The notes under the pieces are model-generated. The model searched no databases. It worked only from the letters and a program-made list of their open reading frames with translations, and was not told where the DNA came from. A stretch of 64,000 bases of DNA, taken from assembly GCF_036324505.1 (NCBI RefSeq), contig NC_086361.1, positions 1,986,916 to 2,050,915 on the forward strand, written 5' to 3'. Shown piece after piece: positions 15,901-26,739 of this stretch. This stretch comes from Eleginops maclovinus. Lineage: Eukaryota; Chordata; Actinopteri; Perciformes; Eleginopidae. Each line of letters begins with the position of its first letter. Within the stretch, counting starts at the first letter, position 1. The translations under genes were made by a program, and so were the position numbers.

Positions 15901-18900
15901 ACTCCCAGTCTGGTAGGTATGTTTGAGAAATGTCACACAGAGACTACTGATAATCTGTTACAACATGTTGAAATGTTGAATCTCAGCTAACAAGTTGTTA
16001 ACAGGATAACAGATTCTCTAGAAGCTATTGCTGCGACGTCAACCACTATGAAGTGAACATTGGTTGTAGCAGCGGACGCATCGTGGCCGTACTGACCTAC
16101 GATGATGGCGGTGTTGCGCTGGTAGGGGTCATAGGGGCAGCGACCTCGGCCTTCATCGGGCTTCATGCTCATCATCAACGTCTCAGAGGTCTGGACAGAA
16201 AATATAGAAAGATATAGAACTAAATCGAGATGAGCAGAGAGATCAAATACGGCTATTAAAGTAAACCTTGCTTGAAATCCATAAAAAATGTTAAACCGTC
16301 AAAACCTGGTCACTATTTATTACCCATGTTAGAGCTTATCCCTCACCTGATTCACTGTGCAATTGTTGCAATCTTGGATAACCTAACTTGTCACACTAAG
16401 GGTTTAGAAGGCTGTCAGCCAGAACAGTATAAGCTAAAATGCTTCACTTGGGTTATGTGTGTGATGTTTTATTATGTCTGAGTATTTACTTGTATAATTT
16501 CTATTATCATCATTATTTTTGTTGTATGCATTTATTTTGGTCTATTCCTTATTTTATTTATTTATATATATATTTGTATATGTGACTTGTATGATCATTT
16601 ATTTATTTTTTCTTTCTGTCGTATGTTTGTTTATTCATTGGGGAATGCCACCTGGGGGGGGGGGGGTTGGGGGGTTGGGGGGTCTGCAACTGTTTGGCAT
16701 CAATGTTCGAAATAATGCGTGGCAAACTGAAAAATAAAGTTGTTTAAAAAAAAATTAAACGGTCAACAAATAGATCAAACCAATCAGTTTAATGTCTGTG
16801 TGAACTCACGATGTAGGTGCAGCGGGGACTGTAGGCGAACGTTCCGCAGGCGTAGATGTGAGTGGCGTTCAAGAACTGCAGCACACGGATAAAATTAGGA
16901 CAGTCTGCCTAGAAAAAAAACATCAAGTTAGATGTTTGAGTTAGCCAAGATGCACAGCAAGCAGTGTGTGCCTTTAGATTGTAAGGGACGTTCGGATATC
17001 TTCGCAAAGCAATTTTTTCAATCTTGTTTAATTGGTAGTAAGGGTCAATAGGAGACTTTTTTACTTCCCTTTGGTAGTTCGATCAGTTCACTGTATTAAG
17101 ATTAGTTGAACAAATTAAAGCACTTGCCATTTTCTTGCCCTTCATGGAACACTGTTCGAGGTCTTTCTCTGAAGGGCTCCAGTCCAGCTGGAAGAAGAGA
17201 AGAGGAGCGGTCATGCACGCTATACACACACTGCAGATCAACCATGAAACACTCTTTGCAGACATTACCGCTTCCATTACAAAGACGGAGTATTGTGAAG
17301 GGTTGCTGGGGGGGGGGGGGGGGGGGGGGGGGGTCCATTCACACGACTATAGCTGCTAAATGTAACAGGTGTTGTTGTCTTCATGTTTGATCACAGCTAT
17401 GAAACTGAAAAGCACTAGTTCATTGGAAATGTTATTTTAGTTTGTTTTGTATAAAAAAGGAGCAAACAATATGGTCTCCTAGTGGCGTCCTCTGTAGAGA
17501 GGGAATATAAAAGACTACAATTCCCACAACTCCAGCCTTTAAGAGACACAGATATGGGCAATCAGTGAGTATTGGTCTCTCAGACCTCCTTCACCTCAAC
17601 ACACCCACAGGCACTCTCAGGTCTTCTGCTTCCATCCACCTCACTGCAGCACCTTTCTGCTTAACCACCAGGGGGTCCAGAGCCTTCAGCCGCTCTGCAC
17701 CCGCCTCTGGAACTCCCTCCCACCAGACTCCCTGCTTTTGTTGTGTACCTTGTAAAGTGACCTTGAGAGCCATGAAAGGCGCATTTATAAATAAAATGTA
17801 TTATTTATTATTATTAATGTTCAAAGTCTAAACATATTTTCAGACTTTTCATTAATTCATAGATTTAATTTAATTCATAGGGAATCTGTCTGTAGTAAAT
17901 CTCACACATGCTTGATCAATCAATATAGATACGTTCACAACACATACAGCTGGATATTGGTATACCAAAATTGCAGGAGGTGACTTAAAGCACTTCAGGT
18001 GCGAACTTCCTGTTGCTCTTCAGAAAACATGTTCTTGCAGTGTAAGTTCCATGAATTGAACATATAAGTGAAGTGAAGAGTAGTAGTGATGAGTGTATTA
18101 TCAGTGGTCGCTCCCCACCTTACTCCTCAGTGTGATAGCCTCCTTGTGGCTAACGTCCAGAGCTAACACAGCATCCCGGGCCCCCACATACAGCATGTCT
18201 CCGTCCTCACTGAGCAGCAAGGTGCTGGTGTTGCTGACATCAGGGCTGCTGAAGAGGGTCACATGTCTCCCAGGACTCCCTGTTGATCCACAGCAGGTAA
18301 CACTGGGATTAGGAAACTTCACACATTCACCACAGAGAATTAGAAGCATCCAGATGTACCCAGGCTGCAATCTGCTCACAGAGTATTTATCACCTATGTC
18401 TTAGTTAGCCCTCTGAGGCCTGAGCCCTTTTTTGCAAATGTTTGGCTCGCCTGAGATCCAAAAATCCTTTATTCTGTGATTCGATCTGGGATAGTGTTAG
18501 GACAGAAGCCATAGGGTTCTAACCTTAATATTGAAAGTTGTGTTTGAATGTACTTTTACAAGATAACTAGAGTTGGGGACCAGGGTAACCTATGCTCACA
18601 ATCCTCACAAATGGGACAAGTTTTCTGTATGCTAACAATTTTCTAACAATATACGAAGTGATCAGGAATAGATCTAGCTCTGGTACTGGAGTGCAGTTGG
18701 GTCATCAGTGTGTAACTTTGTGAAAATGGCAGCATCGTGTTTGTGTTTTTTCTGAACCTCTTAGCATTCATCAGCTGCTCAAACAGACTCTTCTGATTTC
18801 AGGCTTTCCACCAGATGTTGGAACCTAGCAGCAGGGATTTGATCCCTTTCAGCCACAACATGCGGTCTGTCTCTGGTCTGCCTCTTGGACCACAGCTCTC

Positions 18901-20249
18901 TCCGACCCCCATCCACACTTTATAACTGCTCTGGCAGAAACCCTGTGTGTGATCCTCTTCCCAGGTGTGTAAACTGCTGAGCTGTGTGGTGGTAATTATT
19001 CAAAGCTACCCCTATCACCATGGCGACACCATCATAGCATAAAGCTATCTTCACTCTTAACATTTCAAAACACAATGTACTGTCTACTTCAGAAAACATG
19101 AGCACATTTATCTTTCTATGACATCAATCTGAACGGAGGTTTGAAGCCATCTCCTCAAAATCTGTTTTAACGGCTCTCGCATGAACTCAAATCAAACATC
19201 ACCACACTTTATTTAACACCTTTCAAGCTGTAAACAATGACTCAGACTGCTGGTTTACATGAAGAACTGCAGTGAATAAACACAGCTATCCAATCAGAGC
19301 AGACTGGGCTCTGGTTTCAGACAGAGGGTGAAAAGAGGAGCTGCAGCACAGACAGTATGAGAAAAGTAAAGAGCTTTCTGAACATTAAAGCATAGAGACA
19401 TGTCCCAGGAGAGGTACAACATACTGATATACACCTGAACATCAGCAGGAGAGGACTCTTTAAAGTAGAGACACTACATACTGATATACACCTGAACATT
19501 AGCAGGAGAGGACTCTTTAAAGTATAGACACTACCTACTGATATACAGCTGAACATCAGCAGGAGAGGACTCTTTAAAGTAGAGACACTACATACTGATA
19601 TACAGCTGAACATCAGCAGGAGAGGACTCTTGAAATTAGAGACACTACATACTGATATACACCTGAACATCAGCAGGAGAGGACTCTTTAAAGGAGAGAC
19701 ACTACATACTGATATACACCTGAACATCAGCAGGAGAGGACTCTTTAAAGTAGAGACACTACATACTGATATACAGCTGAACATCAGCAGGAGAGGACTC
19801 TTTAAAGTAGAGACTCTACATACTGATATACAGCTGAACATCAGCAGGAGAGGACTCTTTAAAGTAGAGACACTACATACTGATATACACCTGAACATCA
19901 GCAGGAGAGGACTCTTTAAAGTAGAGACACTACATACTGATATACACCTGAACATCAGCAGGAGAGGACTCTTTAAAGTAGAGATACTACATACTGATAC
20001 ACACCTGAACATCAGCAGGAGAGGACTCTTTAATGTAGAGACACTACATGCTGATACACACCTGAACATCAGCAGGAGAGGACTCTTTAAAGTCTACATA
20101 CTGTAAGTAAGTACCTTTAAGTTTTCCCGTAGGAAAGGCAGTCTTTACTCACCCATCTGGAAGGAGACCCTGGGAGTCAGTGCTGTCAGACATGGGCTCA
20201 GGAAGCTTAACAAGGCCAGCGAGAGGGACAGCAGACTGCGATTCTCCAT
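2069..20249 (-). CDS. sema4a: Class 4 semaphorin, sema4a-like (14 exons, 806 aa)
   Basis: This is a membrane-anchored axon-guidance and immune ligand that binds plexins through its sema domain. Exons run from high to low coordinates: 20153-20249, 18119-18279, 17124-17187, 16810-16904, 16097-16190, 14513-14635, 13930-14057, 12132-12313, 10192-10336, 9572-9761, 8227-8342, 7858-8021, 4336-4430, 2069-2835. All joins keep phase and use GT-AG sites. Seen in the protein: a signal peptide at the N-terminus, a sema domain at about 40-480 ([35 protein letters not shown]), a PSI domain at about 484-510 ([13 protein letters not shown]), an Ig-like domain with cysteines 567 and 612, a transmembrane helix at about 719-742, and a short basic tail. 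The post-PSI motif QDVDRGN..EAC, the Ig-region STENGY and the neighbourhood with arhgef2 and an S100 gene favour Sema4A over other class 4 members. The family call is firm; the paralogue call is moderate. Confidence 0.85.
3482..4310. repeat. Dispersed 'GTAAC' fish repeat in the last semaphorin intron
   Basis: The two ends share related motifs. One end is 'gtgttgggtgtaacgc' and the other has repeated 'aagtaactcaaa' followed by 'gtgtaacagattac'. This is the usual look of a non-autonomous teleost DNA element. Boundaries are approximate and no clean target-site duplication was found. The open frame at 3742-3969 inside it has no recognisable product. Confidence 0.5.
5242..7253 (+). pseudogene. Frameshifted hAT transposase (BED finger to dimerisation domain)
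   Basis: The coding parts read in order. They are an N-terminal start [10 protein letters not shown] at 5242, a BED zinc-finger segment (CVLCLRQL...[11 protein letters not shown]) at about 5400-5490, and the catalytic-core-like [11 protein letters not shown] near 5830. Then come a [18 protein letters not shown] segment near 6035, a [14 protein letters not shown] segment near 6310, and a C-terminal dimerisation region ([13 protein letters not shown]) near 7095. Frame changes occur near 5340, 5990 and 6230, and stops follow near 6666. An intron-like gap with GT and AG ends lies between about 6763 and 6921 and contains a CTAT microsatellite. It resembles the SCAND3/ZBED5/FAM200-type transposases common in fish. 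It is not functional as read. Confidence 0.88.
6811..6865. repeat. (CTAT)n microsatellite inside the transposase intron
   Basis: Tetranucleotide CTAT repeats run for about 55 bp within the intron-like segment of the hAT transposase. Confidence 0.95.
8765..9375. mobile_element. Fold-back MITE with long inverted arms
   Basis: Sequence near 8875-8960 (cccaattatgatggtc, gagatcgatgatctgcg) recurs as its reverse complement near 9165-9240 (gcagatcatcaatctcc, gaccatcataatttgg). The outer ends carry aataacacc and ggtgttact. This is a palindromic non-autonomous DNA element with no coding capacity, in the intron between semaphorin coding exons 10 and 11. Confidence 0.65.
9830..10130 (-). repeat. Copy of dispersed family A (uninterrupted site)
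   Basis: This is the reverse complement of part of the copy at 61566-62035. Shared segments include caaaaagcaatgggatttttccattgg and tacaaatttggttcagcaggg in the local orientation. It also shows the intact junction agcatcacaagggctcc...gacaaaaagcaatggg that is split by a LINE at 41282-42499. Confidence 0.7.
10835..11390. mobile_element. hAT MITE with 8-bp target duplication
   Basis: The 556-bp element starts caggggtgtccaaac and ends with aaccctg. Identical atctaaag octamers flank it at 10827-10834 and 11391-11398. It has no transposase and is a non-autonomous hAT element of the common vertebrate CAGGGGTGTC type. Confidence 0.88.
12415..12545. repeat. Two-copy fragment of the 57-bp minisatellite
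   Basis: About two tandem copies of the 57-bp unit found at 19420-20095 and 62278-62850 lie here, in the same orientation as the 62 kb array. The adjoining unique flank seen at the other two loci is absent. Confidence 0.85.
12637..13341. mobile_element. Non-autonomous DNA element (AGAGGTCCCCTGTTATGC ends)
   Basis: The left end agaggtcccctgttatgc and the right end gcataataggagaccttt are imperfect inverted repeats. The interior holds a short TG array and no convincing coding sequence. It sits in the semaphorin intron between coding exons 7 and 8. Confidence 0.65.
14352..14512. repeat. (TCAC)n array directly abutting a semaphorin splice donor
   Basis: Tandem TCAC units run from 14352 to about 14466 and continue imperfectly to 14512. 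On the gene's strand they read GTGA/GTGAGT and begin at the donor of coding exon 6 (exon ends at 14513). The array therefore offers many copies of a consensus-like donor sequence. Confidence 0.95.
15480..15925. repeat. Degenerate 'GAGTCCAAGTC' repeat block
   Basis: The stretch is built of imperfect reiterations of cgagtccgagtc and ccaagtc on one strand, as in the subterminal parts of several teleost hAT-like elements. The long open frame across it (15335-15916) is a by-product of the low-complexity sequence. Confidence 0.6.
17600..17815 (+). mobile_element. 3' tail of an L2/CR1-type LINE
   Basis: A decayed reading resembles the C-terminus of a reverse transcriptase (segments like RAFSRSAPA followed by a SLPP-like stretch). 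It is followed by gtaaagtgaccttgagagcc and a TTA-rich terminal run, the usual fish LINE 3' end. A G homopolymer at 17308-17333 lies just upstream in the same intron. Confidence 0.6.
18290..19240. other. Intron sequence without recognisable genes
   Basis: This part of the first coding intron of the semaphorin shows no convincing exon. The segment from about 18408, beginning gccctctgaggcctgag, looks repeat-like, but its ends could not be defined. Confidence 0.35.
19318..20095. repeat. 57-bp minisatellite, about 12 copies, with shared flank
   Basis: The unit (actgatatacacctgaacat, then cagcaggagaggactcttta, then aagtagagacactacat) is 57 bp and repeats about 12 times between 19420 and 20095. Because 57 is a multiple of three, open frames run through it on both strands as 19-residue repeats. 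Positions 19318-19415 are the reverse complement of 62847-62945, so the array travels with a unique flank. It ends only about 60 bp from the first coding exon of the semaphorin. Confidence 0.93.
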
Positions 20250-20376
20250 ATCAGCAGTCTGACCTTTAATACATCTGAGGTCAGAGCACTGGTCTGATGT
20301 TCATCCAAAGGGCTAGAGACGTGTTAGAGCTGGAGACACACTCCGCTTCCTGCAGCACACCATCACTGCGTCTGAA

Positions 20377-20498
<122 letters not shown>

Positions 20499-20674
20499 AG
20501 GATTTTCATTTCATCCTGATCATAAACGACTAGATGAGTGGATGGAACTTTAATGAGTATGGGGGATAAGGAGTCCTTGCAGCTGGACAGAATATTTAGA
20601 ACAGGACCAAAATTGACGGAAAGACTAAAAATAATGCAACAGATACTGTAAACAGTATATGTACTATATGTGCT

Positions 20675-20860
20675 TTCGGGGGCGGCAGTGGCTTAGTCTT
20701 ACAGGATAGGGAACAGAATAGACATCGGATGGTCGCTAATTCAAGTCCTCGCAGTGTGGGCTTGTAGCTGGATGAGAGCCAGTTCACCTCCTGGGCACTG
20801 AACCTGTTCTGCAACAGTAATGTGTGCCCAACAACAGAAGGGAAACTGAATCTCTTGTGA
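20675..20860 (+). mobile_element. tRNA-derived SINE
   Basis: The head, ggggcggcagtggcttagtc, resembles a pol III A box in tRNA context. About 45 bp later ggtcgctaattcaagtcc matches a B box. A tRNA-unrelated body follows. This is the arrangement of teleost tRNA SINEs. The 3' end is approximate. Confidence 0.65.
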
Positions 20861-20997
20861 ATTATTGTTCCTGATCATACTGCTCTGTATTGCCCATGTG
20901 TGATCCTTGTGACATTCAGCCTTCTGCAGAGACCCCAGCTTGAACCGTTCATGCAAATCAATGAGAGACAGACAAAGTCCAAGTTTTGCATTGACAG

Positions 20998-21655
20998 CAG
21001 TGGTGTCAAGTAAGTACATTTACTCAAGAGACATTACTTTAGTATTTCAAATGTTCCTACTTGTTGCATTTACCAAACTACATTTATTTAATCCCTTCAG
21101 TTACTTTACAGATCTGGATTAATGATGTTAAATATAATCAGCCCTTAAACCAGACTTTAGTTCACCTGCAGTAAATCCAGCAGCTACCCTGCAGTATACA
21201 GAGCCATTCAAACTAGCTGCACCTTTACCAGCTCTGAGAACACTTTAATGATCAATAATTATAAAACATATCAGAGATATTATTCTGAAATGGACCAATC
21301 AAACAATGACTACTTTTACTGTCGCTACTTTAAGTACATTTAGATGAGAGTACTTTCTACTTTCACTGGAGGAACATTTAGAATACTTTTACTGTGACAG
21401 AGTATTCCTACACTCTGGTACTTCTACTTTTACTCAAGTACAAGATCTGAGTACTTCTACTTCTACTTTTACTCAAGTACAAGATCAGAGTACTTCTACT
21501 TTTACTCAAGTACAAGATCTGAGTACACAAGATCAGAGTACTTCTACTTTTACTCAAGTACAAGACCTGAATACTTCTACTTTTACTCAAGTACAACACC
21601 TGAGTACTTCTACTTATACTCAAGTACAAGATCAGAGTACTTCTTACATCCCTGG
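20998..21655. mobile_element. hAT-like 'AAGTACATTTACTCAAG' element with 33-bp tandem repeats
   Basis: The left end, cagtggtgtcaagtaagtac, and the body match the repeat at 39073-39655 in reverse orientation. Its right part holds several 33-bp tandem units (tacttctacttttactcaag plus variable tail), which give an in-frame 11-residue repeat on the minus strand. This is a non-coding element. Confidence 0.7.
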
Positions 21656-21896
21656 TAAACAGGTTAAACACATTGAGGACAAGTGTCCAATACTAATTTG
21701 TGTTTTTTAAAAGGAATATGTATCAAGTAAAATACTTAGGCATAATAGGGAACAAGTATGATATTTCTAATACTTTAAAAAGGTCAGTATGCTATTCTGA
21801 CCTTAAGTTAATTTAAAGTTGATAATAGATGAGCAGATCTAGGCTAGTACTTAAATAAAAGTAGAACTACTAGAGTGTAGGGATACTCTGTTAAAA

Positions 21897-21898
<2 letters not shown>

Positions 21899-21976
<78 letters not shown>
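21899..21976. repeat. (GT)n microsatellite
   Basis: About 39 uninterrupted GT units, intergenic. Confidence 0.97.
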
Positions 21977-21980
<4 letters not shown>

Positions 21981-21999
21981 CACATGTTAGCATTAGCTG

Positions 22000-22607
22000 T
22001 AGCTCATTCCTGTGCTCAGCCTACATTGTTTCTGCACAGATGTTGCAGAACTGAGCTAAAATGCATCAGTGGTGCGAACAGTTATCAAAACACGTGGTGC
22101 GAGTTGGCTCCACAGTGAGGCTCACACCCTGCTGCTAACACCAACACAACCCTTACACAACACTAACGCAACACATTCCCATCCATTGTGTTATGTTTAA
22201 GAGCTGTACGGACCCGTTACGGTCGCTTCGCCCTGCTGGGGTTCTACTCACATATCCTATCTGTGCAACAGGATGCCGTCCAGCTAAAGGAGTCGTCCTG
22301 TCTGAACCTCAGAGACAGACAGAGCAGAACAAATGTGACCGAGGGTTCTTACATGTGTCCGGTGTGGCTCTGGAGGAACAGCCGCTCTCCTCTGCTTCAG
22401 TCCCCGCTCCGTGCAGTACCGTGCCCGGGGAGAAAGCGCTGACCGGTGGAGCCTTTACTATCACAACAAAGCCCCGGAGCCCCCTCCCATCCGCGGCTCC
22501 AGAGCCTCCACCTACAGGCACACACACAGCCGTCAGAGCTGAATCAGCACCCCTTCTGGTGGGCTCAGGTATGGCAGCCTGTCACCCCAAGTGTACCCCA
22601 GGATTGT
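22000..22607. other. GC-richer segment with open frames of unknown meaning
   Basis: The stretch is more GC-rich than its surroundings and stays open in overlapping frames on the plus strand (22188-22442, 22193-22630). No domain, signal or splice pattern is recognisable, and the frame at 22193 runs on into a MITE. It could be a decayed element or an old exon. I do not call it a gene. Confidence 0.25.
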
Positions 22608-22615
22608 TCCAGTAC

Positions 22616-23294
22616 CAGTGGCGGTTCTAGACTAATTTTACTGAGGGGGCCAGGCTGGGGCCCATTATCTTAAGAGAGGGGCAAAATAAATGCGGGTTAA
22701 AATAGACAAAGACAATGTATTAAATGCGTGAAATAAACATAAAATACAGTAATTGTTATTTGTTTCTGTACAGGTATTTATTTCAGTAACTTTAAGTTAA
22801 GGTTCATTGTTTCAGTAACAACATTGATTCAGTAGTTCATTTTATTTTGCAATCCTTGTTTTATTAACTATTTACAATTTTATTAAATTACATAAACAGG
22901 ATTTGCTGCAACACTGAATATAAGGTGATGACCAGTTCAGTCTCTGCTGTCGATCAGTGCCTCTGAAGTTTTCTCTTCTAGAAGTTCACATTTCAGCAAC
23001 AATATCCTGTGGTTTTGTGATTTTTAGTTTCTCAACGCTTAGGTTTTAATCTTACTTGAAGTAAAAGGGAATCTCTTGTCTAAGTTGACAAGTGTTGTTT
23101 TTTTTTCCTGCACGCCAGGCGGCCAGTGGTGGTGTATCGCTCCATAGAGTCCGACTAGAATGCCGAGTTACATTACTATAGCCATAAATAGTAATATTAT
23201 AAACGTTTCTTCGGGAGGGGGGCCACAGGGGGGCCCAAGGTCAATGTTACTGGGGCACTGGCCCCTGCTGCCCCTCTCCCTAGAACCGCCCCTG
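22616..23294. mobile_element. hAT MITE with 8-bp target duplication
   Basis: The 679-bp element starts cagtggcggttctag and ends ctagaaccgcccctg, clear inverted repeats. Flanking octamers tccagtac (22608-22615) and tccagtat (23295-23302) match at seven of eight bases. No coding sequence. Confidence 0.85.
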
Positions 23295-23929
23295 TCCAGT
23301 ATCGTTCTATGTGATTTAACAAAGATTACATTTATTTTTGACACACTGATACACAGCACCACAGGAGAGCCTTCAGTTCATCTGTATGTGGACACACAAC
23401 GGGGACATTTATTCTGGATCTGGATTTTTCCGGTATCCACCTCCAGTGAAGAGCCTTTTCTTATCCAGCTTGAGCAGAAAACTTCCTGACACATATGAAC
23501 TGTTAAAGTCCAGGGGTTTATAAACAACTGTATGACTAAGGTGAGAAAGTGCCACATACAAAAGAGGATGGCAGAGCACCTCATGACTCAGCAGGAGTAA
23601 CATTCATGAGAGCAATGTCATCTTCAGAACAGCCTTTTTTTTATGCTGCATGATGCCTGAAAGCCGAAAAGCATTATATTATGTTTGCATTTGGAAATTC
23701 TTTACATATTAAAGAGATTACCAGCTTAAATGAGTGCACTTAAACAACACCGTCACAAAACACATAATGATGACTCTAACAATTTCTCCCACCAACACTG
23801 AGGGGGTTGTAAATGTGTTTATCGATAAATGCAGTCTATAAAAGAGGGGATATTTTTGTTCAAATCACATAGTTTCGGAGGCTTACTCAGAAGGTAACAT
23901 ACACACAACACAATAAAGCAATATTCTCC

Positions 23930-24320
23930 CGGTGTAACACAGAACGCCAGAGGAAGTCCTTCCTTCCTGTGGCCATCAGACTATTTAACTTATCTACCTC
24001 AGGTCAGAGGGACAGTGGAGACACTGCGTCCTGAGGCCAAAATGTCACTTTATCCAATTCCATTGTATCACTTTATTTAGTTTATACTTATTTTATTTTT
24101 ATATATGCTGCTAAATTGCACAGTGCGTATAGTTGTATATTGTATATACCTACGTATTAACTGTAATTTTATTTATTTTACTTACTATTTACTTAGTTTA
24201 TTTTATGTTAGTTTGATTTTACCTCTCACTTTGTATTACTTTCCCACTTTGTCCTGCAACTGTTACACAGCAATTTCCCTTAGGGATAAACAAAGCTTCT
24301 TGAATCTCTTGAATCTGCAC
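23930..24320 (+). mobile_element. 3' remnant of a non-LTR retrotransposon
   Basis: Text near 23945-23990 reads like the last part of a fish LINE reverse transcriptase (KSFLPVAIRLFN-like in a broken frame). An AT-rich 3' UTR follows, ending in gggataaacaaagcttcttg and cttgaatc repeats. 5' truncated and decayed. Confidence 0.6.
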
Positions 24321-24568
24321 CACTCTTTAAATGCAATATAAAATAGAGAGAAACCAACCATGACTTTGGTCCTACAGGGTGCGGACAGTATGGATACAGG
24401 TGGAGGACGATCAGCTGTGTTACGTAATGTTTTAATATCTACTTTATCGATGACTATTTATGAGAAATATTATATAAATAATATGTGAATTTCCAATTGT
24501 CCAGTCCTACAGATTGGCCTGAGCCTGTAGTGCAGTGGGATTTCAGACACATTACACAATAGGCTTCT

Positions 24569-24641
24569 CGCCTGAACAGGGACTTGAACCCTGGACCCTC
24601 AGATTAAAAGCCTGATGCTCTACGGACTGAGCTATCCAGGC
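24569..24641 (-). tRNA. tRNA-Lys (anticodon TTT)
   Basis: The 73-nt minus-strand sequence folds as a tRNA. The acceptor stem GCCTGGA/TTCAGGC has seven pairs including one G-T. The anticodon loop CTTTTAA sits on a five-pair stem closed by a G-T, and the T arm reads GGGTTCAAGTCCC. Compared with the usual vertebrate tRNA-Lys(TTT), the D-loop GG dinucleotide reads CG, so G18, which normally contacts the T loop, seems lost. It may be a pseudogene or a poorly expressed copy. No CCA is encoded, as expected. Confidence 0.82.
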
Positions 24642-24867
24642 TTCAAGAAGGGCCCCTCGAGGAAGTTATGAAGAGAGGTCAAACCGACTGGAAACGCAAC
24701 AAACCTGATTTGCAGATATCATTTGAGATGCAGACAGATTACCGTTTGACCTGTTTCTGTTAGTGATATCTGTGGCTAAATTTAAATGAAGGTGTCCCAG
24801 TTATTTGGGCCTTAAAAACGTTTGAATAAACATGAGTGTCACCAGGGAGTAAGTACCACCCTCTGGA

Positions 24868-24912
24868 GAATCGATCACGCTCTACTGATTGAGCTATCCA
24901 GGTTTGGAGAAG
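24868..24912 (-). pseudogene. Decayed tRNA-Lys copy in a local duplication
   Basis: Only the 5' part of a tRNA, reading tggatagctcaatcagtagag on the minus strand, is recognisable. The following 24913-24970 (gaggtccaacccgagtggaa, ccctgatttgca) matches 24675-24720 after the intact tRNA. A tRNA-bearing unit was therefore duplicated and one copy decayed. A further weak tRNA-like stretch lies near 25125-25185. Confidence 0.55.
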
Positions 24913-24974
24913 ACATCATCAAGTGAGGTCCAACCCGAGTGGAATCCCAAAGACCCTGATTTGCATTTAGGTTG

Positions 24975-26735
24975 ACCTAAAGATTGTTTGTAAAGGCACA
25001 ATTAAGACAATTTAAATCCAGTACAGTATACAATCCAGACCATGGAATGTGTGCAGCATGCGTTACTATAGAGATCCAGCCAGGTTGAAAGAGAGCCACC
25101 TTTGTGACACAGAAAACTGCTAACCCACTGATCTGACGTCAGGTTATAGCCCTCACTTCCTGTTCCAATCCCTGCTCCCTGTGTTCACTGCATCATGACA
25201 AAAAGGCCACTTTTGCTGTAACATTTTATTCTGTTTTCATATGTTATAATCATCTTAAGAATTTCTGTTTATTTAAACACAGATTTCCTTTATTTTATAG
25301 CTAATTTGTAGCCTGGCAGCGCACTCTAAAGTCGAGAGAAGCTGTCAACGCTGTGACATCGTTATCCAATTACTCTTGATCCAGTGTGCGTTTAAATTAT
25401 ATGAATCTTTGTTTTTGTGTAACTCTTCCTTGACTTTTTGTTGTGAAGAGGTCAAGGTAGGGTGAAGATTGAGGTAAAGGAAGGTGTCGAGAAAGAAATT
25501 CTGATTCTGATTGTATTATGGGTGTACATTGTTTGTGAGATGTATCCAGTAAAGGTCTTTCAGTCCCTCAATGTCTCAGCGTGCCGCACAGATCCTGACG
25601 GTTTTACTAGTGAATCTGTTTTACACCCATACTTAATGAAACTGCACTACAAGTGTCAGGAGTCCTTTAGGAAGCATACATTAGTAAAGCAAATAAAGAT
25701 CTATTAATAAATTCAATCTTGTGTATCTCATCAACACCACTGACTCAATGAAAGTCCTTATTACACATTCATTTTGAGTGGACACAAAGTCACAGATCCC
25801 AATATTTTTAAGACGTCAAATGTCAGTGGAACAGCAAATCTAAAAATGGTCACTCACTATAAATCACTGTCACAGGGTGTTTGCTCAATACATGCAGGTA
25901 AAGTGTTTTAAAGAGATAAAGGTAGCTGGATCCAGATCTCCACTAAGATATCATGTGTTTGTACCTGTTGCTTCTCTTGATTTCCGCTTGATATTTTCCT
26001 GAAGAGTCTTCTTGTCTTCAGGTTATGTCATCTGCTCCTTGAGATGAAAAAAGTTGCTGCAGATGAACGAGTTAGACCCTGACAAAAACAAAGGCTTTAT
26101 GCACGAGGATTTCCCTCGTTCAGACGCTCCACTCTTGACTCTTCTTAAAGCGCTCGCCACCCACTTTCCAGTTCCTCTGGTGATCCAGTGTCTGTTTTGC
26201 CTGTCTTGTCACGCTATTACAGATTAGCTGCAATTTAAGAATTTAAGGTTCAAACTATGGTGTGTAAAGTTAGTTTTCAACAGAATTATTCAAAGACAGG
26301 CTTCCTAATGCGCGCAGCAGGGAAAGGAGAGGGTAAGATGGCTAATGAGGAGAAAAGAAGATTGGAGGGGATTAGCGGTGACCTGGAAACAGACGTGTGG
26401 TAACAGGCTGAAGCCACGCCGTCAAACATGAGGCTGCGCACACAGGTGGATGTCACCATGTGATACTCACTGTTGTCACCTACATCACATTTCATTTAGC
26501 TGGTTCACATTACTGTTGTTATTTCTATTAATACATATTTCGAAACTTTTTTTCTTATATTCTTGTGTATATTCCATGTGTTTTGTCTGTGTTTCTTTCT
26601 TATTCTGTTGCTGTAATGACGCGTGAATTTCTCTACGGGGATCAATAACGTTCCATCTTATCTTATCTTAAAGTTCTAATGCACTGGCATTGAAATTTCA
26701 TTCGGGTGCCATGTAGATACGTTTAATGTTTTTTT
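24975..26735. other. Intergenic, no gene seen
   Basis: No exon-like pattern is visible. A short LINE-type tail (ggggatcaataacg, then cttatcttatctta) lies near 26635-26675. The open frames at 25462 and 26286 have no recognisable product. Confidence 0.4.
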
Positions 26736-26739
26736 TCAT

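Noticed and set aside
15335..15916. 193-codon open frame
   Set aside because: Most of it translates the degenerate GAGTCC repeat and it has no recognisable domain.
19420..20095. CRISPR-like regular repeats
   Set aside because: The units are directly adjacent with no spacers, and the DNA is vertebrate. It is a minisatellite.
19317..20106. Open frames of 250 and 158 codons over the 57-bp repeats, and the 192-codon frame at 62298
   Set aside because: The repeat unit is a multiple of three, so any frame free of stops in one unit stays open. The same sequence occurs at several loci on both strands.
24868..24912. Second functional tRNA gene
   Set aside because: Only the 5' part is recognisable and the T arm and acceptor 3' strand are missing. 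Recorded as a pseudogene.
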